The notes beneath the pieces are model-generated. The model made no database searches and was not told where the DNA came from. It was given only the letters and a program-made list of their open reading frames with translations. A DNA stretch of 64,000 bases from positions 1-64,000 of the forward strand of contig CAMSTY010000006.1 in NCBI GenBank assembly GCA_947063875.1. The letters run 5' to 3'. Made by a program: the position numbers and the translations under genes. Positions 36,458 through 46,877 of this stretch are shown piece by piece (position 1 is the first letter of the stretch; every line of letters starts with the position of its first letter). The DNA comes from an uncultured bacterium (GTDB lineage Bacteria; Bacillota; Clostridia; Lachnospirales; Lachnospiraceae).

Positions 36458-37063
36458 CTAAAACAGGGTCAGCTGTTCATAATCGGATCGCCGTTCCAGG
36501 AGGCAGGGGGTTTTACGAAGGATATCTTTTGCCTTTCCCTCATCCAGAATCCACGAAGCGATCTCATTCTCTTCCAGGATTAGCGGCATCCGCTCATGGA
36601 CAGGCTTCATGGATGCATTGGCTTTGGTGGTGAGAATTACGAAACGCGTTCCGTCCTCATATTGCCGGCAGCACCCTGCCATAAACAGAATCCGGGCGCC
36701 CCTTCTGTAAAAGGTGTTCTTTTCTTTGCTACGGTTCCACTCATAAAACCATGTGGCAGGAATCACCATGCGGCCATGGCGGATACTGTCGCAAAACATA
36801 GGCTTTTCCATGACGGATTCACATCTCGCGTTAAAAATCACCTGTTTTCCCTGAAACCCGGGGAATCCCCATCTCTGCCATCCACAGTACAGGGAACTGC
36901 CCTTTCCTGACAGAACAGGAGCCATCTGTGCAGGATAGATGTCCTTTTCTGTAATCTTTTTGACAGCTGCCATGGAATCTTGCCTTAACTTCTGATCCAC
37001 CTGCCGGACCAGTTTTTCGATTTCTCTCGCTGTCTCGTCATCTACATAATATCTGCCACACAT
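36458..37063 (-). CDS. SOS response-associated peptidase (SRAP/HMCES family)
   Basis: The 201-residue protein begins MCGRYYV; after Met removal Cys2 forms a thiazolidine link to abasic sites in single-stranded DNA. Other conserved parts are NARCES, TWFYEWN with the catalytic Glu, and HERMPLIL with the His. It lies upstream of dinB in the same direction, consistent with a DNA-damage role. No LexA box is seen directly in front of it. Confidence 0.93.
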   Translation of the reverse strand: MCGRYYVDDETAREIEKLVRQVDQKLRQDSMAAVKKITEKDIYPAQMAPVLSGKGSSLYCGWQRWGFPGFQGKQVIFNARCESVMEKPMFCDSIRHGRMVIPATWFYEWNRSKEKNTFYRRGARILFMAGCCRQYEDGTRFVILTTKANASMKPVHERMPLILEENEIASWILDEGKAKDILRKTPCLLERRSDYEQLTLF

Positions 37064-37179
37064 AAGTCTCTCCCGAAAGCTTTAGAATATTTTCCGCTTC
37101 TCCGCATACCAAGCCTTATATATTTCCAGCCGCACTGTTTTGACATATCCGGTCAATCCCGCCAGGCAGCAACGGCGCA

Positions 37180-37836
37180 TCATATTTTTACATTTAATGA
37201 CTTTCCTGCTCCCTCGACAGACTCTCTTGTAATGCCGTCCAAGGCGCCTGCCGGTATCGGACTTCCGATCTCCCAGCTGGGATCTGCTTTTCGTGCGGCC
37301 GCTAAAAACGCCTGCCGGTACGCCCGCTCATACTGCTGCATGGTATATCCCGCTGCCAGACGGTCATTTTTTGGCACCTTCCGGTACATATTTGTGTATA
37401 CATCGGACCGCTTTGTCGTATCGCCGTTCAGAACACCATTTTCACGCAGAAATTCCTTTTTGGTCTGTTCAAACATTTCATTCTTGCTGCTCTCCGGAAT
37501 GGAAATAATGCGTTTTTGGCTGGCGGCATTTTCCTCCGTTACCAAAAGGCCGGCCAGGCCTGTGGTCGGATCAATGTAGTCTCCATCCTTATCATAGCCC
37601 TTCATCAGATTTTTAATGGCCTGAACGTTTGTATACATTGCACCGTTTCCGTTTTTCATCATCTCATTCATTACTGCTTTGTACTGCTTGCTATTTGTGT
37701 TAATCCCTGCCGCTTTTAACTGCGCCTGTACAGAGCTGCTGTTCAGTTGTGACAGCTGAAAACTGCCGGTGATATTTCTCTTCGGCATTCCGAACATTTT
37801 CTGAAACAAAAAACTGTAATCGTCAATTCTTGGCAT
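37180..37836 (-). CDS. Uncharacterised protein (possible DUF3879-type)
   Basis: This 218-residue protein has no signal peptide or membrane segment. It contains an EF-hand-like segment YDKDGDYIDPTTGLAG (about residues 75-90), Lys- and Gln-rich helices, and SDVYTNMYRKVPKNDRLAAGY. Similar proteins occur in Lachnospiraceae without known function; the DUF assignment is a weak memory. AAGGAGG is 7 bases before the ATG. Confidence 0.65.
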   Translation of the reverse strand: MPRIDDYSFLFQKMFGMPKRNITGSFQLSQLNSSSVQAQLKAAGINTNSKQYKAVMNEMMKNGNGAMYTNVQAIKNLMKGYDKDGDYIDPTTGLAGLLVTEENAASQKRIISIPESSKNEMFEQTKKEFLRENGVLNGDTTKRSDVYTNMYRKVPKNDRLAAGYTMQQYERAYRQAFLAAARKADPSWEIGSPIPAGALDGITRESVEGAGKSLNVKI

Positions 37837-37881
37837 AACTATTCCTCCTTATCTAGCATTGTCCGAAAAAATCAAAAATCG

Positions 37882-39375
37882 TTACTTAGTTATATCGGCA
37901 GAATTTTCCTGCTTCATAGCCTCATCAAAAATTTCTGCCAATTCCTGCTGTTTCCCATACTCAAACCCGATCCGGCCATCATATGTAAGGGAATCGCAGG
38001 AGTCGGCAGCCACAAACATTTGCAAAGTTTCCCCATCTGCCCGTTCCAGATCCAACACTCCTATATAGGGACATCCGTTCAGGGCCTCATGCCCCCGGAT
38101 AGCGCTGCCTAAAAGCTTTGACAACCGCTCCAGCTTTTCCGTCTCCGTAATGCTCTGCCTGCCGATCTTACGGGCCCATTCTCCCTCTTCCCCCTCTTCC
38201 ATCCTGGGAAATGCCAGAGAAGCCTTTACCAGGCCGCCATCAAACCAGTCCTCTGTAAAATCCCCATAGTCTTTCCCTACAGCCTCCTCAATCCTGCCTA
38301 ACACATAGGAATATATCTGCTCCTCACTCTTCAGCCAGCAAGCCATATCCTCTTTTCTTCCTATCACATATCCTTCGCTTTCTCTGCTTCCCAGCAACTC
38401 ATAGACACAGCCGTCCAGATTTAAACTGGCTCCTGTAGTGCGGGCAGAAGGATTTTCCTTTCTCAGCCATTCCATGGCCTCTCTGTGATTGGAAAATTCC
38501 TGCTTCTGATCCTGGTCTTTTTCCAAAAATGTCCTTATTTTTTCACTTTCTGCCTCATCCAGGCTGATGCAGCAGGAATAGGGCTCCGAACAGAATTCCA
38601 GGGTGTCCTTATCCTGATAATAAAAATCGATACAGTTTTTCCCTTCCTCATGATAAGAAAGGCCGGAATGCTTTCCGATAAAGTCCAGTTTCTTTCTTCC
38701 GCTCTCCTGAAACGCGCTCAGAAACACCTCGTCATCCGATTCGCCCTGGGGAATCAGGCAAAACATATTCAGCGCCTCTTCCCTGTCCATGCAAAGCGTT
38801 ACCAAATAACCGGGAATTTCATAAAGCGTCCTCTCCTCGGCATTCTTATCGTAATACCCGATCTGGCATACTTCCTCTGCCGAACCGGCATAATACACAT
38901 AACCCACGGATAACTCATCAAAATCCTCATACACCGGCGCATCGCTACGCCGTACTGCCATATAATACGCCCGCCCATCCTCCGCTTTCCTTCCTGCCAC
39001 CTCATAATGGCCCGATAGCAGTTTTGTCAGTTCTTCTGCCTGACCGTCTTCAACGGACAGGAAGGAAACATTTTCCATATACTGTTCCACCAAAGACGCA
39101 AACTTATCGCATTCCTCCAGAAGCTTCTCATCTACCATCTTCCGCTCTTTAAACTCAAAAATCGCCTTTTCTGAAGTCATTTCTTCATTCTTCTCTGTCT
39201 CAGCGATGATTTCCTCCATGCCTGCTTCCCCGGCTGCCTGAATAACCCCATTGGTTTCCTTTGAGGCATCCTTTCCGGCTGTGTCTGAACATCCGCCAAT
39301 GCCTATCATAATAGCCAGGGTTCCTGCCGCTATAGCGATTCCTTTCCGCTTGGCAGTTATCCGCTGCCTTTTCAT
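37882..39375 (-). CDS. Uncharacterised secreted lipoprotein
   Basis: The 497-residue protein begins with a basic region and signal peptide (IAIAAGTLAIMIGIGGC, lipobox IGGC) followed by a Glu-rich linker. I recognise no domain in the acidic extracellular part. Short segments such as YYMAVRRSDAPVYEDFDEL and LVTLCMDREEALNMFCLIP suggest an alpha/beta fold. AAGGAGG lies upstream of the ATG. The spacing to the next gene is 45 bp, so the two may be co-transcribed. Confidence 0.7.
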   Translation of the reverse strand: MKRQRITAKRKGIAIAAGTLAIMIGIGGCSDTAGKDASKETNGVIQAAGEAGMEEIIAETEKNEEMTSEKAIFEFKERKMVDEKLLEECDKFASLVEQYMENVSFLSVEDGQAEELTKLLSGHYEVAGRKAEDGRAYYMAVRRSDAPVYEDFDELSVGYVYYAGSAEEVCQIGYYDKNAEERTLYEIPGYLVTLCMDREEALNMFCLIPQGESDDEVFLSAFQESGRKKLDFIGKHSGLSYHEEGKNCIDFYYQDKDTLEFCSEPYSCCISLDEAESEKIRTFLEKDQDQKQEFSNHREAMEWLRKENPSARTTGASLNLDGCVYELLGSRESEGYVIGRKEDMACWLKSEEQIYSYVLGRIEEAVGKDYGDFTEDWFDGGLVKASLAFPRMEEGEEGEWARKIGRQSITETEKLERLSKLLGSAIRGHEALNGCPYIGVLDLERADGETLQMFVAADSCDSLTYDGRIGFEYGKQQELAEIFDEAMKQENSADITK

Positions 39376-39437
39376 ATCTGACTCCTCCTTAAAACTTATC
39401 TCCTGTCATCTCGTATCCAAATCATCTTTGCATCCGC

Positions 39438-39731
39438 CTATTTTTCAGTGTTTTCCGGATACTCTCTGTCCTTCCAGTACCACCATTTCAGCTTTTTTGG
39501 ATCATGTTCCTTGTTCTCCGCATAATACACGGCACAACGATACACATACAATACGCATCGGTCTTCCTGAAATCCCTTTTTTAAGCAGTCCTTATGATAC
39601 AGTTCCTCCGGGTTCTGTCCTACCAGGTCGGCAATGCATTGGATTCCGATATTTTGCAGATGTTTTTCCATATTGGCGCCTACTCCCGGTATTTTTTGCA
39701 GATCGCCCTTTTCATTTTCTAATGTGGCCAT
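39438..39731 (-). CDS. Cdd1-type helix-hairpin-helix protein
   Basis: The 97-residue protein has a helix-hairpin-helix core, LQKIPGVGANMEKHLQNIGI, and the family end LYHKDCLKKGFQEDRCVLYV with CAVYYAENKEHDPKKLKWW. It matches the pathogenicity-locus Cdd1 family, whose role is unknown; the fold suggests DNA binding. AAGGAG precedes the ATG. It follows the GNAT gene by 10 bp. Confidence 0.85.
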   Translation of the reverse strand: MATLENEKGDLQKIPGVGANMEKHLQNIGIQCIADLVGQNPEELYHKDCLKKGFQEDRCVLYVYRCAVYYAENKEHDPKKLKWWYWKDREYPENTEK

Positions 39732-39741
39732 TTTATTCTCC

Positions 39742-40329
39742 TTATGTGTTAGATAGTATCTCCTGATTTGCCGTTTCTCTTTTGTTATTCGTTTTCTCCT
39801 CTATCTGCATATCCTTTTCCCGGATTCCATAAATACATACCTTTCTGCAATATCCTTCTTTCTCCGGATTGCTTTTGTACATATCCTCCTGTTTAAAACC
39901 ACATTTTTCAAATAGCCTTCTGGAAGATATATTATTTTCCAGGATATTGGAATAAATATGCCCGATTCCCATCTCACGGAAAGCATAACCAACCAAAGCC
40001 TTGACAGAATCCTGTCCATAACCCTTTCCCCGGACGGATTTCATAAGCTTGATGTAAATTTCACCGGTTTCACATTCGGAATTCTCATGAGAAAGAATAA
40101 TAATCCCCAAACCATTCCGAGGGTTTTCCCTTTCCGCAATAATCCTGTACAGGCTGCCTGCAGAGTTCTCCATGGAACGGAACCATTTTATCTGATGATC
40201 ATAGGATACAGGAAGAGGATATCCCCCCGTCACCTTTGCCGCCTCCGGATCTTCAATAAGATTCAGCAGCATCTCCTGATCCTGTTCTTCCACTGTTCGG
40301 AGAACCACTTTATTTCCTGTAATATCCAT
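39742..40329 (-). CDS. GNAT-family N-acetyltransferase
   Basis: The 195-residue enzyme resembles RimJ/RimL-type acetyltransferases: VVLRTVEEQDQEMLLNLIED, the acetyl-CoA pyrophosphate-binding stretch KSVRGKGYGQDSVKALVGYA (R/Q-x-x-G-x-G/A) and NNISSRRLFEKCGFKQED. The substrate could be a ribosomal protein, an amine or an antibiotic. The last 20 residues are a charged tail of low complexity. Confidence 0.85.
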   Translation of the reverse strand: MDITGNKVVLRTVEEQDQEMLLNLIEDPEAAKVTGGYPLPVSYDHQIKWFRSMENSAGSLYRIIAERENPRNGLGIIILSHENSECETGEIYIKLMKSVRGKGYGQDSVKALVGYAFREMGIGHIYSNILENNISSRRLFEKCGFKQEDMYKSNPEKEGYCRKVCIYGIREKDMQIEEKTNNKRETANQEILSNT

Positions 40330-40761
40330 ATGACCCTCTTTTAGTAAAATTTTGCTGACGGTTTCACTGTCATATTTCTATTATATACTTGACAAGATAG
40401 GGAAGCAAGGGTTTTTCCTGTTTAAAACAGAATATGCTTTCCCTGATGAGTACACCGCCCAGACACTCTCCAAAGTGCAAAGGCTGGTGTTCTCTGTAGA
40501 TCATCGCACTCTATTTTTATCTGTTTTTTGCAAAATTTTTTCGATTCTGGTTCTCGTCAAACTTATTCATCGGCTACTGTGTTTTCAATACACAAAACAT
40601 TACCGATACGATATGTAAAAAAGGAGCCGCTTTTCACCAAGCGGCTCCCCGTAATTATTTGTAATATGTTATTTTTCTGATGGCATAAACCGAAAGCTGG
40701 TAATAACCAGTTTATGCACATAATCCCGCCTTCTTAGCAAGCCAGTATACTGTCTGTAATA
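40330..40761. other. Intergenic region between pgi and the GNAT gene
   Basis: The terminator at 40615-40648 belongs to pgi. The remaining part is AT-rich with no supported gene; an 88-codon plus-strand frame (40352-40618) has no ribosome binding site or recognisable domain. Confidence 0.45.
40615..40648 (-). terminator. Rho-independent terminator of pgi
   Basis: On the minus strand GGAGCCGCTT pairs with AAGCGGCTCC (10 bp, 6-base loop) followed by seven T. Confidence 0.9.
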
Positions 40762-42342
40762 TCAGATATTCAGCAGATCACTGAACACTTTCAGTGCTCC
40801 GTCTGTCTCATGAGCCAGCACACGTTTGGCCAGGACTTTTCCAAGCTGTACCCCTTCCTGATCAAAGCTGTTCACATTCCATACAAACCCCTGGAACATC
40901 ACTTTATTCTCAAAATGGGCCAGAAGGGCGCCCAGGGTCCTGGGATTGAGCTGGTCGCCGATGATAATGCTGGAGGGTCTTCCTCCCTCAAAATTCTTGT
41001 TCCGGTTCTCATCGGATTTACCGCATGCAAACGCGACAATCTGAGCCGCAACATTGGCACACAGCTTCTGCTGGCTGGTGCTGTCCTGAATCACTACATC
41101 CGTGCCGATCTGATTGTTCCGGAATCCGATAAACTGCAGCGGCACAACAGAGGTCCCCTGATGGAGCAGCTGATAGAACGAATGCTGTCCGTTGGTCCCC
41201 GGTTCGCCAAAGATCACCGGGCCTGTCTGATAATTGACCGGCTCGCCGAAACGGTTCACGCTCTTGCCGTTGGATTCCATATCCAGCTGCTGCAAATGGG
41301 CCGGGAAACGGCTTAAAGCCTGGGAGTACGGGAGAACTGCCGTGCACAGATATCCCAGCACATTACGTTCATAGACGCCGATCAAAGCATCCAGCATGGC
41401 CGGGTTCTCCATCAGATCGTTATTCCTGGCCAGCTTATCCTCTTGTGCGGCCCCTTCCAGAAACTGCGCGAACACCTCCGGTCCGAAGGCCAGAGACAAT
41501 ACGGCGCCGCCCACTGCGGAACTGGAGGAATAGCGGCCTCCGATATAGTCATCCATAAAGAAAGCAGCCAGATAATCGTCACTTTTGGCCAGAGGAGAGG
41601 TCTCACTGGTCACTGCCACCATATGTTTGGATGCATCCAACCCCGCATTCTTTAAAGCATCCTTGACAAAGGACTCATTGGTCAGAGTCTCAAGGGTAGT
41701 TCCGGACTTTGACACAAGAATAAAAAGTGAATGAGCCACATCGATGGAATTTAAGACAGCAGCCGCATCATCCGGGTCCACATTGCTGATGAATTTCGCT
41801 TCCATCTTCAGGGTGTCCTGTTTTTTCGCCCAGTTCTCAAGAGCCAGGTAAATGGCACGGGGGCCCAGGTCACTGCCGCCGATACCGATCTGGACTACCG
41901 TGGTAAATTTCTCACCGGCAGCATTTGTGATCTCGCCGGCGTGTACTTTTTTCGCAAATTCCGCAACCTTCTGCTGCACCCCTGTATAGAAATCACGCTT
42001 ATCAACGCCGTCTGCCACTACGGCTTCGCCTAACTGTCCGCGGGTCATATGGTGAAGCACCAGACGTTTCTCACCGGTATTGATCACTTCTCCATTGTAA
42101 AGGGCTTCAAATTTCTCTGTCAGCTGAGCCTCCTGGGCCAGCTTTTTAAGAATCTCCAGCACTGCGTCGTCCACCTGTTTGGCTGCGTAATTGTATACCA
42201 TGCCCTCTGCCATGGGAACACTGTACTTTTTCACACGCTCTGCGCCGCTCTCCCCATCCATCACCTGAACCAGATTTACCTTTTGGGCATTCAAAAGTTC
42301 CTGATAAGAAGCAAGCGTGTCCATATTGTTCCAGTTGATCAT
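40762..42342 (-). CDS. pgi: Glucose-6-phosphate isomerase
   Basis: Pgi interconverts glucose-6-phosphate and fructose-6-phosphate in glycolysis. The 526-residue product has two SIS domains; the signature GIGGSDLGPRAIYLAL, the SKSGTTLET phosphate loop and GGRYSSSSAVGG are clear, and QQLDMESNGK and GEPGTNGQHSFYQLLHQG carry the catalytic Glu and His. ATG 42342 is 7 bases after AAGGAGG; an in-frame upstream ATG at 42399 has no such site. It has its own terminator. Confidence 0.96.
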   Translation of the reverse strand: MINWNNMDTLASYQELLNAQKVNLVQVMDGESGAERVKKYSVPMAEGMVYNYAAKQVDDAVLEILKKLAQEAQLTEKFEALYNGEVINTGEKRLVLHHMTRGQLGEAVVADGVDKRDFYTGVQQKVAEFAKKVHAGEITNAAGEKFTTVVQIGIGGSDLGPRAIYLALENWAKKQDTLKMEAKFISNVDPDDAAAVLNSIDVAHSLFILVSKSGTTLETLTNESFVKDALKNAGLDASKHMVAVTSETSPLAKSDDYLAAFFMDDYIGGRYSSSSAVGGAVLSLAFGPEVFAQFLEGAAQEDKLARNNDLMENPAMLDALIGVYERNVLGYLCTAVLPYSQALSRFPAHLQQLDMESNGKSVNRFGEPVNYQTGPVIFGEPGTNGQHSFYQLLHQGTSVVPLQFIGFRNNQIGTDVVIQDSTSQQKLCANVAAQIVAFACGKSDENRNKNFEGGRPSSIIIGDQLNPRTLGALLAHFENKVMFQGFVWNVNSFDQEGVQLGKVLAKRVLAHETDGALKVFSDLLNI

Positions 42343-42507
42343 AACATGTCCTCCTTGGATATTAATATATTTAGGCGTTTGATAAACGCTCAAATTCACA
42401 GGTCACAAAACCAGTGGCGGACAGACCGCCGCCAGCTGGAAATATTATACTATTAATCTGGTTTTTATTCAAGCATCTATGGACATGCGTCAGAAATTTT
42501 ATCCCCT

Positions 42508-43440
42508 TTAATCCGCAAACAACGGCGTGGACAGATAGCGGTCGCCGGTGTCCGGCAGCAAAGCTACAATCGTCTTGCCGGCATTTTCCGGCCGCTTGGC
42601 CAGTTCAATCGCCGCCCAGACAGCAGCGCCGGAAGAAATTCCTGCCAGCACACCCTCCGACTTTCCGATCCGTTTCCCGGTGGCAAAGGCATCCTCATTG
42701 GAAACGGCGATAATCTCATCATAAACTTTGGTGTCCAGCACATCCGGGACAAAACCAGCGCCAATTCCCTGAATCTTGTGGGAACCTGCATGGCCTTCGC
42801 TAAGTACAGGAGAATCCTTCGGCTCCACAGCAACCACCTTCACATCCGGGTTCTGTTCTTTTAAATATCCTCCCACACCGGTGATTGTACCGCCGGTGCC
42901 GACGCCTGCCACAAAGATATCTACCTTGCCGTCCGTATCTGCCCAGATTTCAGGGCCTGTGGAAGCCTTGTGAACGGCTGGATTGGCCGGATTGACAAAC
43001 TGCCCGGGAATAAAACTGTCCGGAATCTCTTTTGCCAGTTCCGAAGCTTTGGCGATCGCCCCTTTCATCCCCTGGGAACCATCGGTAAGCACAAGTTCCG
43101 CGCCATAAGCTTTCATCAGCTGACGGCGTTCCACGCTCATGGTCTCCGGCATTACGATAATAATGCGGTAACCACGGGCCGCCGCCACCGAAGCAAGGCC
43201 AATCCCCGTATTGCCGGAAGTCGGTTCAATAATAACCGAATTGGCATTTAAAAGCCCCCTGGCCTCCGCGTCATCAATCATAGCCTTGGCAATACGGTCC
43301 TTGACTGAACCGGCCGGGTTAAAGTACTCCAGCTTTCCCAGCACTTTTGCCGGAAGGTTGTCTTCCCTTTCGATGTGGGTCAGTTCCAGAAGCGGAGTTT
43401 TTCCAATCAGCTGATCGGCAGATGTGTAGATATTGCTCAT
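42508..43440 (-). CDS. cysK: Cysteine synthase A (O-acetylserine sulfhydrylase)
   Basis: CysK makes cysteine from O-acetylserine and sulfide with PLP. The 310-residue enzyme has GKTPLLEL, the PLP-lysine segment [24 protein letters not shown], the phosphate-binding [15 protein letters not shown], and [14 protein letters not shown] 43440 follows GGAGGG by 7 bases; an upstream in-frame start at 43461 is less well placed. A perfect 12-bp palindrome 22 bp upstream suggests control by cysteine status. Confidence 0.96.
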   Translation of the reverse strand: MSNIYTSADQLIGKTPLLELTHIEREDNLPAKVLGKLEYFNPAGSVKDRIAKAMIDDAEARGLLNANSVIIEPTSGNTGIGLASVAAARGYRIIIVMPETMSVERRQLMKAYGAELVLTDGSQGMKGAIAKASELAKEIPDSFIPGQFVNPANPAVHKASTGPEIWADTDGKVDIFVAGVGTGGTITGVGGYLKEQNPDVKVVAVEPKDSPVLSEGHAGSHKIQGIGAGFVPDVLDTKVYDEIIAVSNEDAFATGKRIGKSEGVLAGISSGAAVWAAIELAKRPENAGKTIVALLPDTGDRYLSTPLFAD

Positions 43441-43462
43441 AGTCTTTCCCTCCTCAGACATC

Positions 43463-43491
43463 TATAAACCTATATTTCTTATAGGTTTATA
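43463..43491. promoter_or_regulatory. Perfect 12-bp palindrome upstream of cysK
   Basis: TATAAACCTATA (43463-43474), 5 bases, TATAGGTTTATA (43480-43491). Both size and position fit an operator; Rrf2-family cysteine regulators (CymR) are a natural candidate, which is inference. Confidence 0.68.
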
Positions 43492-43722
43492 TGAATTATA
43501 AACACGCCATCTGCCATTGTCAATAGCTTTCTAACAATTCAACGTCGTTTTCCATACAAAAAACGCATGACAGATAACCGGATTTACGCAGTTCTGCCAC
43601 ACGTTCTTTTTCATTATATTTCTTTCATTTTAAGATTGCAAAGGTATTCTTTTACAAAATATATGGAGTTATCTCTTGCATTTTTGATGAAGCGTTTCTC
43701 ATGAGGCAGGAATATTCGCCGT

Positions 43723-46700
43723 CTAAGATCCTAATATCCCCCTCAAAAGTTCCAACAGCTTTGGAATATCAATCGGCTTTGCGATATGCCCGTTCATCCC
43801 GGCATCCAATGCCGCCTTCCGGTCATCATCGAAAGCATTGGCCGTCATCGCAATAATCGGGATATTGGCGATCGCAGGGTCCTCCAACGCCCGTATCTGC
43901 CTCGTAGCCTCATAACCATTCATGATCGGCATCTGAATATCCATAAGGATCAAGTCGTACTGCCCAGGCTCAGAGGCCTTTATCCTTTCCACCACAACAG
44001 CGCCGTCGTCCGCCACGTCTATGACAAATCCGGCCTCTTTTAGAATCTCCACCGCAATCTCCTGATTCAGCTCGTTGTCCTCTACCAGGAATATCCTCCT
44101 GCCTTCAAAGGAAAACTGTTCTTCCAAAGAAGCATCTTCGCCAGAAGCAAACGGCAATTCCAGGATTCCTCTCAGTTCCGACAGGAAAATAGGCTTGGAG
44201 CAGAAAGCGGTGACGCCTGCCTCTCTCGCCTCTTTTTCAATATCCGACCAGTCATAGGCGCTCAGAATGATGATCGGCTTATTCTCCCCGATAATTCCGC
44301 GGATTCTCCGCACTACCTCAATTCCGTTCATATCCGGCATCAGCCAGTCTATGATGTATACGGCATATTCGTCATTCTGTTCTTTTGCCAGCTGGGTGCG
44401 AAGGACCGCCTCTTTGCCGGAGGTTGTCCAATCCGGCCTCATTCCGATAATGGAAAGCATCTTTGTCACGCTGGAACAAGTATTGAAATCATCGTCCACC
44501 ACCAGCGCCCGAAGGCCTTTCAGTTCCGGAATCTCCTCCTGTTTTGCCGAGCCGCAGCAGGTCTTAAACTGCAGGTCTACCATAAAGGTAGTTCCCTTTC
44601 CCTCCTCACTGGTAACGGAAATCGTTCCGCCCATCATATCCACAATATTCTTGGTGATGGCCATGCCAAGGCCGGTCCCCTGAATTCCGCTGACTGTACT
44701 GGTCCGTTCCCGCTCAAAGGGTTCAAAAACATGCTTTAAGAACTCTTTGCTCATGCCGATCCCAGTGTCCTTCACCTGAAATTCATATGAAGCAAAACCC
44801 TCCGGAGCTTCTCCTTTCTGCAAAATGCGAACTCCCACAAGCCCCCCTGGCTTTGTAAACTTCATCGCATTGCTCAGAAGATTCAGAAGGACCTGGTTCA
44901 GCCTCAGCCTGTCGCACAATATATGCTCATTGACCACGTCTGCCGTGTCAATATAAAACTCAAGCTGCCGGGAGGTGACGTCCGACTGGACAATCGTCTT
45001 TAAATCATGCATAATTTCAGGAAGGGAAGTCTCTTTTTCCTCAATCTTTACCTTTCCGCTTTCAATGCGGCTCATATCCAAAACATCATTGATCAGGCTG
45101 AGAAGATGGTTGCTTGAGGTGGTGATCTTGGCAAGGTAGTCCTGAACCTGCTCCCTGTTGTCTATATGCGCCGCGGCAAGAGACGTAAAACCGATAATTG
45201 CATTCATGGGAGTCCGGATATCATGGGACATATTATTGAGAAATGTGGTTTTAGCCTTATTGGCATGCTGGGCGGCGGCCAGGGCATCCTTCAGATCCAG
45301 CTTCTGTTTTTCCAGCAATTCTGCCATCCGTTTCTCATCATCAATATCCACGAAAAGTCCCACAAAAGTAATGGGAGAGCCATCCTCACGTCTGGACAGC
45401 CTGCCCGCCGCATGGAACCACCTCCATCCTTTATGCTTGGTAAGAAGACGATACTCCACATCATAAGTCTTCTCGTTGGTATAGTCCTTTACTGTGTTCC
45501 AGTATTCCTTCAATACCGCTTCTTTATTGTCCTTATGTAACAGATTCGACCAGGATTCCAATTCATTGGGAAAATCCTCCGTATCCGTATATCCCACCAT
45601 TCTCCGGAAAACATCCGACCATGTGCAGGAGGTAATCTCCGCCTTTTCATTAAACTCCATACTCCAGAGTCCGGAATTCATGGCTGCGTGGATATTTTCC
45701 ATGGCTATCTGTTCCCGTTCTATCTGGGCGTAGGCCGCCCTTATCCGGTTTCCGTCTGCCTTTTCCTGGTCCAGAAGAAGGCTTGAGGCTCTCCTGGACT
45801 GATAAATCAGTACGAAGAATACTGCCAGCATGGAAATCATGGTAATCATAATCTGAATAATGCTGCGGCCCATCATATCGGAACCGATGGAACTGATCTG
45901 CTCGCTAATCACATTATCATGAATCAAAATGGTCAGCATCCAATCCGTTCTTTCCACCGGTATATAACACAGGTCTTCCTTAATCCCCCGGTAATGAAAG
46001 GAAACCTGCCCTGCCCTGCCATTGGAAAAATCATCTACCAGCTGCTCATAGCTGGAATTTTCCGCCATATCTGCCTCTTGTAAGGCAGAAAAAAGATTCA
46101 TCCCTGCACTGAGATACCCAAAAGCATCGCCGTTTAAGCTATCACCGTTTCGGTAATACAAATTATAATAGGTCTCGTTGTCACTGGTCTGAAGAACCAG
46201 GGAATTCAGGATTTCATTGATATTCACCAACAGAAAGCAAGCCTTCAGCTTCCTTCCCTGAAAGGAAATCCCCTCTACGGGAATCGCCAGAATCACTTGC
46301 TTATCCGTGTCCCTAGGATTCAGGGTCTGAATCACAGGCTCTTTTAGTTCTTCTAAAATCAGGCCGTATCCGCTCAGGTCCGAGACTGTGTTTTGCTGGG
46401 TATAGACAACTCCGTCTTCGTCTACCAAGGCAAATTCGTCCACATCATGAAGCTTTTTGACCTTTCCCAGAAAACTACGCAGATTTTCCTGAGATTCCAA
46501 ATCAGAAGGATCTAATATATCAAGAGCGTTCTTCATATAACTAAAATGCTTGTTCAGTTCCTCCGAAATCACCACCGATCTGCGGCCGGCCAGCTTCTCC
46601 AGATAAAATCCACTGATCAGGTTTACGGTCTGTCTTGTGCCGACACCCGCACTGTATGATACCCAGATTGTAGAGATAAGAAGCACCGCTGCAATAATAA

Positions 46701-46779
46701 ACCCGCCCCATACAGCAAATGCAACTGCCTGCCTTTTTTGCCTTTTCTTCATTCCCTGCTGTGATTGTTCCATTTCCAA
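43723..46779 (-). CDS. Hybrid sensor histidine kinase with two receiver domains
   Basis: The 1018-residue membrane kinase has helices at about 18-40 and 305-325 flanking an extracellular sensor region of Cache type, then a PAS domain (about 360-480, with [19 protein letters not shown]), a HisKA domain with phospho-acceptor His519 ([16 protein letters not shown]), a HATPase domain ([20 protein letters not shown]) and two receivers (DWLMPDMNG and [13 protein letters not shown]). There is no Hpt domain and no separate response regulator beside it. The signal is unknown. Confidence 0.93.
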   Translation of the reverse strand: MEMEQSQQGMKKRQKRQAVAFAVWGGFIIAAVLLISTIWVSYSAGVGTRQTVNLISGFYLEKLAGRRSVVISEELNKHFSYMKNALDILDPSDLESQENLRSFLGKVKKLHDVDEFALVDEDGVVYTQQNTVSDLSGYGLILEELKEPVIQTLNPRDTDKQVILAIPVEGISFQGRKLKACFLLVNINEILNSLVLQTSDNETYYNLYYRNGDSLNGDAFGYLSAGMNLFSALQEADMAENSSYEQLVDDFSNGRAGQVSFHYRGIKEDLCYIPVERTDWMLTILIHDNVISEQISSIGSDMMGRSIIQIMITMISMLAVFFVLIYQSRRASSLLLDQEKADGNRIRAAYAQIEREQIAMENIHAAMNSGLWSMEFNEKAEITSCTWSDVFRRMVGYTDTEDFPNELESWSNLLHKDNKEAVLKEYWNTVKDYTNEKTYDVEYRLLTKHKGWRWFHAAGRLSRREDGSPITFVGLFVDIDDEKRMAELLEKQKLDLKDALAAAQHANKAKTTFLNNMSHDIRTPMNAIIGFTSLAAAHIDNREQVQDYLAKITTSSNHLLSLINDVLDMSRIESGKVKIEEKETSLPEIMHDLKTIVQSDVTSRQLEFYIDTADVVNEHILCDRLRLNQVLLNLLSNAMKFTKPGGLVGVRILQKGEAPEGFASYEFQVKDTGIGMSKEFLKHVFEPFERERTSTVSGIQGTGLGMAITKNIVDMMGGTISVTSEEGKGTTFMVDLQFKTCCGSAKQEEIPELKGLRALVVDDDFNTCSSVTKMLSIIGMRPDWTTSGKEAVLRTQLAKEQNDEYAVYIIDWLMPDMNGIEVVRRIRGIIGENKPIIILSAYDWSDIEKEAREAGVTAFCSKPIFLSELRGILELPFASGEDASLEEQFSFEGRRIFLVEDNELNQEIAVEILKEAGFVIDVADDGAVVVERIKASEPGQYDLILMDIQMPIMNGYEATRQIRALEDPAIANIPIIAMTANAFDDDRKAALDAGMNGHIAKPIDIPKLLELLRGILGS

Positions 46780-46877
46780 CTCCCGCTATTTTCATCAACG
46801 ATTTGATTACGGTTAAAGATTCTACCATTTTTTAATCGTTTTTTCAACTGGTGCATAAGATCCTTTTGGATTCTGCC

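Noticed and set aside
40352-40618. 88-codon frame on the plus strand upstream of the pgi terminator
   Set aside because: No ribosome binding site, no known domain, and it runs into the terminator.
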